A program made the position numbers and the translations under genes. From Bacillus sp. FJAT-45350 (GTDB taxonomy: Bacteria > Bacillota > Bacilli > Bacillales > NISU01), in assembly GCF_002335805.1 (NCBI RefSeq), contig NZ_NISU01000001.1, positions 690,079-754,078 of the forward strand: a stretch of 64,000 nucleotides of DNA. Direction: 5' to 3'. This document shows, one piece after another, positions 6,293-13,520 of this stretch (positions are counted from its first letter, which is position 1; the number at the start of each line of letters is the position of its first letter). Under the pieces are notes generated by a model. It saw only the letters and a program-made list of their open reading frames with translations, had not been told where the DNA came from and did not search any database.

Positions 6293-7034
6293 TGTATGCG
6301 AAAAACATAATATCAACTTGATGGATTTTAGTGGGGAAGTTGTATGCCCCAGATGCTTTTTGGAGAAAGAGAATGAAAAAGTGCAGCAGCGCGAAGAAGA
6401 AAAGTACTTGAAAAGAAATTACTTATTACTGAACAGTAAGAGCTTGGTAAGTGATAAGACAATATTAAATGCCACATTAGACAACTTTAAACCAACCTGC
6501 GCGGAAGAGAAGAATAACAAACAACTAGTTAAAGAGTGTATCAACCGCTACAAAGACGGACAGGTATTTAACGTTGTACTTCAAGGTTTACAAGGCACAG
6601 GTAAAAGTCATTTAGCTTATGCGATGTTAAAGGAACTCAACGAGAATTCAAATTTTAAAGCGTCATGTTTGTTTATGAGTGTTGAAGAAATGATTCGAAA
6701 AATCAAAGGCACCTTTAAAGACGATAAGAGCATCTACACTGAGAATTATTTTATTGATTTGATATCTCAAGTGGATTATCTAGTTTTAGATGACTTAGGA
6801 GCTGAAACAGGGGCTATCGGAACAGACAAAAGTGCGACTGATTTTGTGCAAAGAGTCTTGTACGCGATAACAACGACAAGGCAGGATAAATCGACAATAA
6901 TCACAACCAATTTAGCAAGCGCTACTATTTTTGGAATGTACGATAGGAAACTTGTATCGCGCCTATTTAAAAAGCCGAAATACATCGTGTTTAGGGAGTC
7001 AAAGGATAAAAGAATAGCAGATATTCCATTCTAG
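6243..7034 (+). CDS. dnaC: DnaC/DnaI-type helicase loader
   Basis: 263 residues. The N-terminal 40 residues hold a likely zinc site (C19-x2-H22, C35-x2-C38). An AAA+ ATPase follows: Walker A GLQGTGKSH at about 115-123, Walker B YLVLDDLG at about 179-186, then an arginine-containing FRESKDKR end. This family loads the replicative helicase at the origin melted by the replisome organizer. The ATG at 6243 has AGAGGTGA upstream and lies inside the end of the previous gene, so translation is coupled. Confidence 0.9.
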   Translation: MQSIKDSIHKNMAFSSDVCEKHNINLMDFSGEVVCPRCFLEKENEKVQQREEEKYLKRNYLLLNSKSLVSDKTILNATLDNFKPTCAEEKNNKQLVKECINRYKDGQVFNVVLQGLQGTGKSHLAYAMLKELNENSNFKASCLFMSVEEMIRKIKGTFKDDKSIYTENYFIDLISQVDYLVLDDLGAETGAIGTDKSATDFVQRVLYAITTTRQDKSTIITTNLASATIFGMYDRKLVSRLFKKPKYIVFRESKDKRIADIPF

Positions 7035-7047
7035 GAGGGTAGGTGAA

Positions 7048-7422
7048 ATGAGGAGTCTAGTAATTGAGGAATTAACAATCTTTGAAACTTTGAATAGCTT
7101 TGACTCAGACCAAGCAAAGTGGATTCGACTACAACATACAAGCAATCGATATTGCAATGTTTTAGCCTATGTCCCTGGACAAGCACTTTCGCCAACAGAA
7201 ACAAACTATAGCAGTCCAGGGCGCTCCAAAAGAAATGACTTTCAATTTGAATTGTGGGAACATCATGCATTCGCCATTTGGAGTTATCGTCGGTGCTCTT
7301 GGGAAGAGGCAATTGAGTTACTCATTAAGTCTAGGAACGAAGAGAAGCCAATTGAAATGAAGGTATACCAAGATGTAGTGGAGTGGTTTGAAACAACGCA
7401 GGTAGTTGAGTATCTGGAATAG
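7048..7422 (+). CDS. 124-residue phage protein, unknown
   Basis: The ATG at 7048 follows AGGAGGGTAGGTGAA. The protein is acidic with several Trp and Tyr residues (WIRLQHTSNRY, WEHHAFAIWSYRRCSWEEAIELL), suggesting a compact alpha/beta domain, but no family is recognised. First gene after the replication cluster, leading the run of small accessory genes. Confidence 0.65.
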   Translation: MRSLVIEELTIFETLNSFDSDQAKWIRLQHTSNRYCNVLAYVPGQALSPTETNYSSPGRSKRNDFQFELWEHHAFAIWSYRRCSWEEAIELLIKSRNEEKPIEMKVYQDVVEWFETTQVVEYLE

Positions 7423-7473
7423 GCGATCCATTAACTATGATTGAAATATATCTATGAAAAAGGCGGGAACATC

Positions 7474-7626
7474 ATGAAATCATTACATGGACCAGTAAAA
7501 GTATCGAAGTTAACAGAAGAAGAACTAGTTAAGTATAGAGAAATGGACAAGCCAGTATTACGGGATAGTGAGGCAACTAAGAAGGTTGATTATACATGGC
7601 CATTGAGAAGGGACGATAGAGAATGA
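7474..7626 (+). CDS. 50-residue phage protein, unknown
   Basis: Start chosen at the ATG at 7474 preceded by AGGCGGGA. The sequence (MKSLHGPVKVSKLTEEELVK...) is hydrophilic. Its stop overlaps the next start (ATGA). No domain. Confidence 0.5.
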   Translation: MKSLHGPVKVSKLTEEELVKYREMDKPVLRDSEATKKVDYTWPLRRDDRE

Positions 7627-7775
7627 CAGTGAAGGAGCTTCGGGAAAAGTTAGCTGACATGCCACAGGATGCAACAGTCAAATTAGATGCGTTTGGCGAG
7701 TTATCGGACATTGAAGAAATAGGTGTGGTTCAAGATGGTGTAGTTATTCAAGCTTTCGAGGATTTTGAAGAGTGA
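7623..7775 (+). CDS. 50-residue phage protein, unknown
   Basis: It starts inside the previous stop (ATGA). The N-terminus MTVKELREKLADMPQDATV matches the pattern of many small phage proteins in which a short helix precedes a three-stranded sheet (TVKELIEKLSKLPPDA..V). The acidic C-terminus ends EDFEE. Likely a small folded protein of unknown role. Confidence 0.55.
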   Translation: MTVKELREKLADMPQDATVKLDAFGELSDIEEIGVVQDGVVIQAFEDFEE

Positions 7776-7808
7776 CAAAAACCGCTAATACTAAAAGGAG
7801 ATATAGAA

Positions 7809-8144
7809 ATGAGTAAAAAAGACGAGAAATACATTCATAGAATTATTGCACAAAAAGAAGGAATTACCATTACGGCAGAAACATCCAATGAGGTTACTTT
7901 TGAAGAAGCAAAAAATACTGCTATTGCAGAGGTATTAGGTGGAGTTGATAAAGTTGTTAGCTTTCAACCATTTGTTGTAATTCCACTAACTACAAAGGAA
8001 CGTTGGGACGACAAAACAATTAACTTCTGTCCTCGTTGTGGCAGTAATTTAAAGGATTATGAATTAGAACAAGCAGCAAGTTTTGAATGCCTTGAATGCG
8101 ATACCTCTATGGATGTTCATATCCATAACTGGTTAGAAGATTAA
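7809..8144 (+). CDS. Phage protein with zinc-ribbon
   Basis: 111 residues; ATG at 7809 follows AAAGGAGATATAG. Two halves: an N-terminal alpha/beta region, then a zinc-ribbon with CPRCG and CLEC pairs, 20 residues apart, in the C-terminal third. Zinc-ribbons of this kind bind nucleic acid or stabilise small proteins. No family name can be given. Confidence 0.65.
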   Translation: MSKKDEKYIHRIIAQKEGITITAETSNEVTFEEAKNTAIAEVLGGVDKVVSFQPFVVIPLTTKERWDDKTINFCPRCGSNLKDYELEQAASFECLECDTSMDVHIHNWLED

Positions 8145-8187
8145 TTCATAGTCGACAAAAACTGTGACACAAAAGAAGGTGTGTAAA

Positions 8188-8364
8188 ATGTGGAGCTTTA
8201 AAGGTGATGAAGTTTTATTATCCTTTTTGAAACTTGAGGGTTTTAAAGAAAAACCTTTTAAAATTAAGATTCAATGGCTTATTAGATATATCCCTGTATT
8301 AGTTATGTGTGTCTGTTTTATTATCGGATATTACGTTTCTAAACTAACCAATAAAAAGAAATAA
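8188..8364 (+). CDS. Small membrane protein, 58 residues
   Basis: Start at ATG 8188 with AGAAGGTGTG upstream rather than the GTG at 8164. One transmembrane helix at about residues 33-51 (IPVLVMCVCFIIGYYVSKL) with a Lys-rich tail, so probably N-out or N-in single-pass. Function unknown; small membrane proteins in this position can be exclusion factors, which is only a guess. Confidence 0.55.
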   Translation: MWSFKGDEVLLSFLKLEGFKEKPFKIKIQWLIRYIPVLVMCVCFIIGYYVSKLTNKKK

Positions 8365-8408
8365 CTTCGTAGTTCGAGAATATCACGCAGCAAAGAAAGG
8401 AGACGTAT

Positions 8409-8717
8409 ATGAAAAACCTACAAAGGCATTTAAGTCATCCATTTTATAAAAATGTACAGACCTATAGAGAAAGTGTACGTATTGGACAGATAAAAAAGGG
8501 AGCTGAAAAGTATCCAGAGCCATTTACTACTTCTTCTTGGTCGAATGATGAGATTGTGGAACATGCCATGCAAGAGAATGTAGACCAGGCACATTATATT
8601 TATGCTTGTAAGGAACGGATGGATGAATTGCAAAAGAGAATTAATAAAGCGCGTGAGTTAACGTTTAAATCTCCTTGTTCTCGTGAAGAAATACGCCAAG
8701 TGTTGGATGGAAAGTAA
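8409..8717 (+). CDS. 102-residue phage protein, unknown
   Basis: ATG at 8409 follows AAAGGAGACG. The central part (KGAEKYPEPFTTSSWSNDEI, then HAMQENVDQAHYIYACKERM) is all-helical and recalls the helical bundles of MazG/dNTP-hydrolase-like phage proteins in its E-N-x-D-Q-x-x-Y pattern, but the resemblance is too short to assign function. Confidence 0.6.
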   Translation: MKNLQRHLSHPFYKNVQTYRESVRIGQIKKGAEKYPEPFTTSSWSNDEIVEHAMQENVDQAHYIYACKERMDELQKRINKARELTFKSPCSREEIRQVLDGK

Positions 8718-8718
8718 C

Positions 8719-9027
8719 ATGCCTAAGAAGAAAAAATACTGGTTCCATTATTGCAGAGAATGCGAAATTGATTTTTTAGTTGCTGCAAAGGTACAAGGTA
8801 TGGTTAGTTGCCCGAAATGTGGCGATGGTTTTTACACGGAAAAAGTTAGAAGCATTTGGCTAGAAAGACCTTTTAGTTATAGGAGGCCTTGGACAAGTGA
8901 AGAAGATGATTTAGTCCTGGCTAGTGTAGAACAAGGATATACACACCAGGAAATATCAGATTCTTTGAATGGGAGAACTAAAAACGCTGTAACAAGACGT
9001 TTGCAACAATTAAGAAAGCAAGGGTGA
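8719..9027 (+). CDS. Zinc-ribbon plus SANT/Myb-like DNA-binding protein
   Basis: 102 residues from the ATG at 8719, two bases after the previous stop. Residues 8-40 carry CREC and CPKCG zinc-binding pairs; residues about 58-100 form a Myb/SANT-like helix-turn-helix (PWTSEEDDLVLASVEQGYTHQEISDSLNGRTKNAVTRRL). The combination suggests a DNA-binding regulator of phage genes. GGATGGAAAG upstream is a modest ribosome binding site. Confidence 0.7.
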   Translation: MPKKKKYWFHYCRECEIDFLVAAKVQGMVSCPKCGDGFYTEKVRSIWLERPFSYRRPWTSEEDDLVLASVEQGYTHQEISDSLNGRTKNAVTRRLQQLRKQG

Positions 9028-9031
9028 TACC

Positions 9032-9211
9032 ATGCTTAATTACAAAGAGCAGCTGAAACTCATCGAACATGGCAGGAACCTTGAAAAGAATTCATATGTT
9101 GAAGAATTGGAAAAGATATTTAAGAGTCTAGCTAATCGCAAAGGTATTGGTGAAAAGACTATGCAAATAATCTATGAAGAGTTTGGAGTTGAATGGCAAG
9201 ATGATAAATAA
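9032..9211 (+). CDS. 59-residue phage protein, unknown
   Basis: The ATG at 9032 follows AAGGGTGATAC, four bases after the previous stop. The product is helical and charged (MLNYKEQLKLIEHGRNLEKN). It overlaps the next gene by 11 bases. No domain. Confidence 0.5.
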   Translation: MLNYKEQLKLIEHGRNLEKNSYVEELEKIFKSLANRKGIGEKTMQIIYEEFGVEWQDDK

Positions 9212-9491
9212 ACTATGTGAGCAAGCTTATAAAACTGCTAAATCAAAAGGATGGCACGATGAGGAAAGGGAAACTGGTACTATATTAGCGCTAATTCATT
9301 CGGAGGTAAGCGAAGCACTAGAAGCTGATCGTAAAGGTGAACAAGAAAATTTTGCTGAGGAATTAGCTGATGTTTGTATAAGAATTTTTGATTTGTGCGG
9401 AGCTAGAGGTATTGATTTAGAGCTTGCCATTAGTAAGAAGATGGAACGAAATAAAGGTAGGTCATACAAGCATGGTGGAAAAGCTTATTAA
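9201..9491 (+). CDS. MazG-like nucleotide pyrophosphohydrolase
   Basis: 96 residues from the ATG at 9201; an in-frame ATG at 9174 is an alternative. The MazG-like metal motif is complete: EVSEALEADRKG with E-x3-E, then EELADVCIRIFDL with E-x2-D. The family hydrolyses (d)NTPs to monophosphate and pyrophosphate, which in phages may clean the nucleotide pool or lower ppGpp. It overlaps the end of the preceding 59-residue gene. Confidence 0.8.
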   Translation: MINKLCEQAYKTAKSKGWHDEERETGTILALIHSEVSEALEADRKGEQENFAEELADVCIRIFDLCGARGIDLELAISKKMERNKGRSYKHGGKAY

Positions 9492-9512
9492 ATAATAAGG
9501 GTGGTGTAATCA

Positions 9513-9626
9513 ATGACAAATGAACAAACATCATCTATGAAAGAACAACAAGAGCAAATAGCCTGGCAAAAACGAGTGATTCGTGAGGAATATGTAAATA
9601 CAGAGAAGGAGCAAGATAAAAAATGA
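9513..9626 (+). CDS. 37-residue phage protein, unknown
   Basis: ATG at 9513 follows AAGGGTGGTG. A Gln/Glu-rich hydrophilic helix (MTNEQTSSMKEQQEQIAWQK). Its stop overlaps the following start (ATGA). No domain. Confidence 0.45.
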   Translation: MTNEQTSSMKEQQEQIAWQKRVIREEYVNTEKEQDKK

Positions 9627-9991
9627 GTACAACGTTAATGATTATGTATGCTTGCATGATTGCTCTACTAATTATTGCAGTTTTGCAACATATTAAAAAT
9701 ATTAAACTATCAAATTTGAGAATTGAAGAGTTAGAAGAGGTTATTGAACTTGGTGAAAAACTAAACGAACAACATAAAACTCAGCTAAAAGCACACAAGA
9801 AGAACATGGAACGATTAGGGACTGTTATAGGAAAAGCTCATAGTTCAGCCAACATTGTTATACAAGAAGCGCAAACGAATCTCACGAACGAATTAAACAT
9901 TTGGAGATCTAAACGTCAAGACTTTGAAACAGTAATAAATAATAAAAATCGTGAACGTAAAAAAATTAGAGGAAAAAGAAATAAAGGCTGA
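9623..9991 (+). CDS. Membrane-anchored coiled-coil phage protein
   Basis: 122 residues. One transmembrane segment at about residues 4-22 (TLMIMYACMIALLIIAVLQ), then a long coiled coil (about 30-75) and a basic C-terminus (NNKNRERKKIRGKRNKG). The layout resembles i-spanin or membrane-tethered phage proteins, but it lies in the early/middle region rather than with lysis genes. GAAGGAGCAAG precedes the ATG. Confidence 0.6.
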   Translation: MSTTLMIMYACMIALLIIAVLQHIKNIKLSNLRIEELEEVIELGEKLNEQHKTQLKAHKKNMERLGTVIGKAHSSANIVIQEAQTNLTNELNIWRSKRQDFETVINNKNRERKKIRGKRNKG

Positions 9992-10034
9992 AATTAGCGT
10001 ATGCATAAGGGCATTGATAGGAGTGATTCATATA

Positions 10035-10196
10035 GTGAGTGTACTTCCAGATGTATCTAAAAAAAGAAAGAGCAAAAAGCCAAGAAAGAAACAACAGGGA
10101 ACAAAAAATAAAAAGATGAGCAATAAAGAAATCAATGGGTTGATGGGAACTTACAACAAAGGGCTTAAAAGAGGTAAAGGTGGAGCGTGGAGATAG
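10035..10196 (+). CDS. 53-residue strongly basic phage protein
   Basis: The GTG at 10035 follows TAGGAGTGAT; a longer GTG start at 9951 overlaps the previous gene and has no site. The product is nearly a polycation (KKRKSKKPRKKQQG...), ending GKGGAWR. Such proteins usually bind nucleic acid. No family known. Confidence 0.5.
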   Translation: MSVLPDVSKKRKSKKPRKKQQGTKNKKMSNKEINGLMGTYNKGLKRGKGGAWR

Positions 10197-10211
10197 TAGG
10201 GGGGATGAAGC

Positions 10212-10709
10212 TTGGATAAAAAAGAGATTGAAAGTATGATAACCGACTACCGTTGGATGAAAAGAGAGGTTTCAAGGTTAGAAGAGTTGCTAGGGGGTAC
10301 CAGTAGATATTCTTCAGCAAAATCAGAAGGTGTTGCTCAATATGGGGACGAGGCTGGAATGCCAAAAGGTTCAGGGTTAATCAGTAAAGCGGAATTAGAC
10401 AACCTTGACTACCGAGAGCAAAAAATACTTATTCGTATAAAAAAATACAAAAATACGATTGAGTTTGTGGAAGTTGGAGAGGAATACATCGAAGAACCAG
10501 TACAACAAGTCATCTATAGTTGCATGATGGAAGGCATGAGCTACCGTACAATCAGTAAACACATCGGAATGTCAAAAGATAAAATAAGGCAACTAAGAGA
10601 CGAACTAATAACCCAATTAAGCCAAAATAGTCATTTTCGCCAAAATCTGCACTATTTGAAATATAAAAAACAAACCGTGTATGATGGAGTGGAGAACGAA
10701 CTGACATAA
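10212..10709 (+). CDS. Sigma-70 region-4-like late regulator (ArpU/RinA-like)
   Basis: 165 residues from a TTG with GGGGGGATG upstream. The N-terminal part is helical (DKKEIESMITDYRWMKREVSRLEELL). The C-terminal part (about 99-140: VIYSCMMEGMSYRTISKHIGMSKDKIRQLRDELI) is a sigma region 4-like helix-turn-helix. Proteins of this class sit immediately before the packaging genes in many Gram-positive phages and switch on late transcription. Here it precedes the terminator at 10731 and the packaging module. Confidence 0.75.
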   Translation: MDKKEIESMITDYRWMKREVSRLEELLGGTSRYSSAKSEGVAQYGDEAGMPKGSGLISKAELDNLDYREQKILIRIKKYKNTIEFVEVGEEYIEEPVQQVIYSCMMEGMSYRTISKHIGMSKDKIRQLRDELITQLSQNSHFRQNLHYLKYKKQTVYDGVENELT

Positions 10710-10730
10710 AATAACACATGTTTAAAATAA

Positions 10731-10760
10731 AAGTCGCTGATAACAGCGGCTTATTTTTTT
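10731..10760 (+). terminator. Terminator at the end of the early/middle operon
   Basis: GTCGCTG-ATAA-CAGCGGC followed by TTATTTTTTT. The stem has seven pairs with one G-U. Confidence 0.8.
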
Positions 10761-10784
10761 ATAGAAAGAGGGTGCTGGAATGAG

Positions 10785-11333
10785 ATGAACTTTGTGCAGC
10801 CTATCAGAGATACGAAAAAAATTAATGAAATCATTGAGTACTTGAAGAATCAAAGCGAACGTAATTACATGATATTTTATTTAGGAATTAATACAGGTCT
10901 TAGAATAAAAGACATTTTACACTTAAAAGTAAAGAACCTTAATGGCCATTACATTAGTGGACTTAGAGAGTTTAAAACAGGTAAACAAAAGAGACTTAGA
11001 ATTACTCCTTCTCTGTATAGGGAGCTAGAAAAGTATTGTGCTGGTATGAAGCCAAATGAATATCTCTTCCAGTCACGGAACGGAAAGAATAGACCAATCG
11101 TTAGAGAAACTGCTTATAAGATTTTACGTGAAGCAGCAGAAGCGTGTGGAGTTAAAGAGATTGGTTGTCACACTCTTCGCAAGACATATGGGTATCACTT
11201 TTATTTACAAACGAAAGACATAGCCTTATTACAAAAGCTATTAAATCATACAGACCAATCAGAAACATTGCGTTACATTGGCGTTGATCAAGATGCAATG
11301 GATAAGGCCATGAGAAAATTTAAAATCGTTTAA
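10785..11333 (+). CDS. Catalytic-domain-only tyrosine recombinase
   Basis: 182 residues. The family residues are all present: R in GINTGLRIKD (about 39), K after the beta-hairpin (KTGKQKR), H-x-x-R in CHTLRKTYG (about 130-133), H in LLNHTDQSE, and Y in LRYIG. There is no N-terminal core-binding SAM-like domain, and the position before the terminase rather than at the phage end argues against it being the prophage integrase. Short XerC/D-like proteins are regularly found here in Bacillus phages; their role is not settled. Confidence 0.8.
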   Translation: MNFVQPIRDTKKINEIIEYLKNQSERNYMIFYLGINTGLRIKDILHLKVKNLNGHYISGLREFKTGKQKRLRITPSLYRELEKYCAGMKPNEYLFQSRNGKNRPIVRETAYKILREAAEACGVKEIGCHTLRKTYGYHFYLQTKDIALLQKLLNHTDQSETLRYIGVDQDAMDKAMRKFKIV

Positions 11334-11670
11334 AACTATATATTTTTTACTCCCAACACAACATAAATAGTTGGTTGTGGTGTTCGTTTTTAAAATGCTT
11401 ATAAATCCTGTTATATCAAGGGTTACAGGCGATAGACCAAATGCCACTCGCAATAAGATATGTTGCATTGGTGGATAAGTATTGAATTTTGTGGATAAAT
11501 CATTAAAATTCAATTATTTTATAAACTACTTTTGTGTAAAACGTTACTACTTACTTTGGGTTGTTTATTAATGAAAAAATATAGAAAGACCTTATTTATC
11601 AAGCGTTTAAAGAGCTTCTTACTTAAGCGTGAAAACAACTCAATTAGGTTTTGGAGGTGGGTGTTTTGAA
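11334..11670. other. 337-base intergenic region before the packaging genes
   Basis: No convincing gene. It contains a 10-base perfect inverted repeat ATTGAATTTT/AAAATTCAAT (11481-11490 with 11505-11514) with a 14-base loop, followed by ATTATTTT, which may be a terminator or a packaging-related site. A 32-codon frame from 11570 has no clear ribosome binding site. Late promoters would be expected here, but none fits the sigma-A consensus well. Confidence 0.4.
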
Positions 11671-12381
11671 TTGCCTAGAAACATAAATCCTAATCGTTTA
11701 GAGGCTCTTAAAATTTGGTTGAAAAGTGGAAGAGAAAAGCAGCCGAAAGAGATAGCTGAAGAATTAAATGTATCTGCTAACCAAGTTAGAAAGTGGAAAT
11801 GCATTGATAAGTGGGAAGACATTCCTAATACACCAAATAAAAGAGGAGCACCTTATCGTAATAAAAATGCAGTCGGCAATAACGGCGGGGCGCCATTAGG
11901 AAATCAAAACGCTTATAAACATGGAATGTTTGCGAAGTGGCTTCCTAATGATGAAGAGACTCTAGAAATTTATGAAGCTACAAGAGCAATGCCAATGCTG
12001 GATTTATTGTATGAGGAGATAAGAATAGCTTTTACTAACTTCATAAGAGCTCAAAAGATCATGTTTGTTAGGGATATAAACGATGAAACAAAAGTATTGA
12101 AAAAACAAAAGAAGCAAATCGAGCGTGATAAGAATGAGCACGGTGAAGTTGAGTCCTATGAAACGTTTGTCGAAGAAGAGTGGGAATATCAACATGCATG
12201 GGACAAGCAAGCGAAAGCATTAACTTCCCAGGCAGCAGCAATGAGAAATATAACAAGTAAAGTTAAACAGTACGAAGAATTACTAAGGACTCTTCCTCCA
12301 GAAGAGGTAAAAGAGGAGCAACGTTTAAGAATTACAAAAATGAAAGCTGATATAAAAGCAGCAGAATCAAAGGCGTGGTAG
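11671..12381 (+). CDS. Terminase small subunit-like protein (HTH type)
   Basis: 236 residues from the TTG at 11671 with GGAGGTGGGTG upstream. N-terminal helix-turn-helix (PKEIAEELNVSANQVRKWKCIDKW), then the Gly/Asn-rich motif GAPLGNQNAYKHGMF typical of XtmA/phage terminase small-subunit-related proteins, and a long helical C-terminus. It would recognise the packaging site. A second TerS-like protein at 13173 makes its precise role uncertain. The next gene starts two bases after its stop. Confidence 0.8.
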   Translation: MPRNINPNRLEALKIWLKSGREKQPKEIAEELNVSANQVRKWKCIDKWEDIPNTPNKRGAPYRNKNAVGNNGGAPLGNQNAYKHGMFAKWLPNDEETLEIYEATRAMPMLDLLYEEIRIAFTNFIRAQKIMFVRDINDETKVLKKQKKQIERDKNEHGEVESYETFVEEEWEYQHAWDKQAKALTSQAAAMRNITSKVKQYEELLRTLPPEEVKEEQRLRITKMKADIKAAESKAW

Positions 12382-12382
12382 T

Positions 12383-13066
12383 ATGGCGAAATATGCGATA
12401 TTAAAATCTTTTTATGCTTCTGAGAAATGGCAAAGGTTTAGAAGAATAATTGTTAGTGAAAGAGGTCCAACGTGTGAACATTGCGGAGGGCTAATCGCTG
12501 AACCGAAAGATTTACATGTCCACCATATTGAAGAACTAACACCTGAGAATGTTCATGATGTAAGTATCTCTTTAAATCCTAAAATGGTTATGATTGTACA
12601 TCATGAATGTCACAACAAAATACACAATCGATTTGGTTATAAGAATAAAAATAGGCAAGTGTATATTGTGTATGGTCCGCCTTTATCAGGAAAAACATCT
12701 TTTGTTAAACAGTATTCTACAAGAGGAGATTTAATAGTTGATATTGATAGACTTTATGAAGCTGTCACAATGTTACCTAGTTATGATAAACCTGACCAAC
12801 TATTAGGTAATGTGATAGGAATTCAGAGTCAATTAATTGATAACATTAAAACTCGTTATGGTAAGTGGAATAATGCTTGGGTCATTGGTGGATACGCTGA
12901 CAAACATAAGCGTGAGAAGATAGCTAATGATTTAGGAGCAGAGTTAATCTTTTGCGATGTAAGTAAAGAGGAATGCATAAGACGGTTAGAGATTGATGTT
13001 GATAGGCAGTACCGACAGGATGAATGGCGTGGCTATATTGAGAAATGGTTTAGTGATTACACATAG
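12383..13066 (+). CDS. HNH endonuclease fused to a P-loop kinase-like domain
   Basis: 227 residues. Residues 1-90 are an HNH nuclease: CEHCGG, HVHHIEELTPENVHD, NPKMVMIVHHECHNKIHN. Residues about 93-227 form a P-loop domain: Walker A YGPPLSGKTSF, then VDIDRLYEAV, and an Arg-rich lid (RRLEIDVDRQYRQDEWRGYI), as in polynucleotide/nucleoside kinases and zeta-toxin-like proteins. HNH proteins next to terminase are known to take part in cos-type packaging of HK97-like phages. A DNA-end kinase activity is an inference. Lies between the two TerS-like genes. Confidence 0.85.
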   Translation: MAKYAILKSFYASEKWQRFRRIIVSERGPTCEHCGGLIAEPKDLHVHHIEELTPENVHDVSISLNPKMVMIVHHECHNKIHNRFGYKNKNRQVYIVYGPPLSGKTSFVKQYSTRGDLIVDIDRLYEAVTMLPSYDKPDQLLGNVIGIQSQLIDNIKTRYGKWNNAWVIGGYADKHKREKIANDLGAELIFCDVSKEECIRRLEIDVDRQYRQDEWRGYIEKWFSDYT

Positions 13067-13172
13067 CAGCCCCCCTATTTGCTAAATTAGAGGAAATTGC
13101 TCCAGACCGTTCCCCCTACCTTTTTTTCACGCAAGTTGAAAATTTTGAAAATCGTTGGAGGTTCTTTGAACT
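13067..13172. other. Candidate cos region between HNH and TerS genes
   Basis: A non-coding stretch with two C-runs (CCCCCC at 13070-13075, CCCCC in 13111-13115) in an AT-rich genome, located exactly between the HNH gene and the P27-like small terminase gene, where cos sites lie in several HK97-type phages of Gram-positives. Position and composition only; no cohesive end can be read off. Confidence 0.35.
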
Positions 13173-13520
13173 ATGCCAAAAAGCGAAATTTATCAAAAAG
13201 AACTGTTGAAGTTAAGGGAGATATTTGAAGATGTTGAAGAAGCAAAAGCTAAACTAGTTGAAGGTTTAATTGAGGACGCAGCATTTATTAAAGCTGAAAA
13301 TTATGCATTAAAAGAAATACTGTCCAATTCTGGAATGGTTAAGGTTCATCCAGAGCACCCAGAACTGCAAAAAAGAACAGAGGCAGGCAAACAATTCTTA
13401 AGTAATGTAAATAGCTATGCAACAGTTATTAAAACATTAAACGGTGTACTGATGAAAAATGTAGTAGAGGGTGACGATGAGTTTGATGATTTCATGAAAG
13501 AGATGAGAGGGAATGGTTGA
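13173..13520 (+). CDS. P27-like terminase small subunit
   Basis: 115 residues; ATG at 13173 follows TTGGAGGTTCTTT. All-helical with the layout of P27-family small subunits: helix-rich N-terminal half, conserved HPEHPELQKRTEAGKQFLSNVNSY resembling the HP..K....A..Q.. signature, and an acidic C-terminus. It overlaps the large-subunit gene by 8 bases, the usual TerS-TerL arrangement. This is probably the partner of the large terminase. Confidence 0.7.
   Translation: MPKSEIYQKELLKLREIFEDVEEAKAKLVEGLIEDAAFIKAENYALKEILSNSGMVKVHPEHPELQKRTEAGKQFLSNVNSYATVIKTLNGVLMKNVVEGDDEFDDFMKEMRGNG

Noticed and set aside
11570-11668. 32-codon basic ORF before the small terminase gene
   Set aside because: No ribosome binding site; it overlaps the binding site of the next gene and has no recognisable feature.
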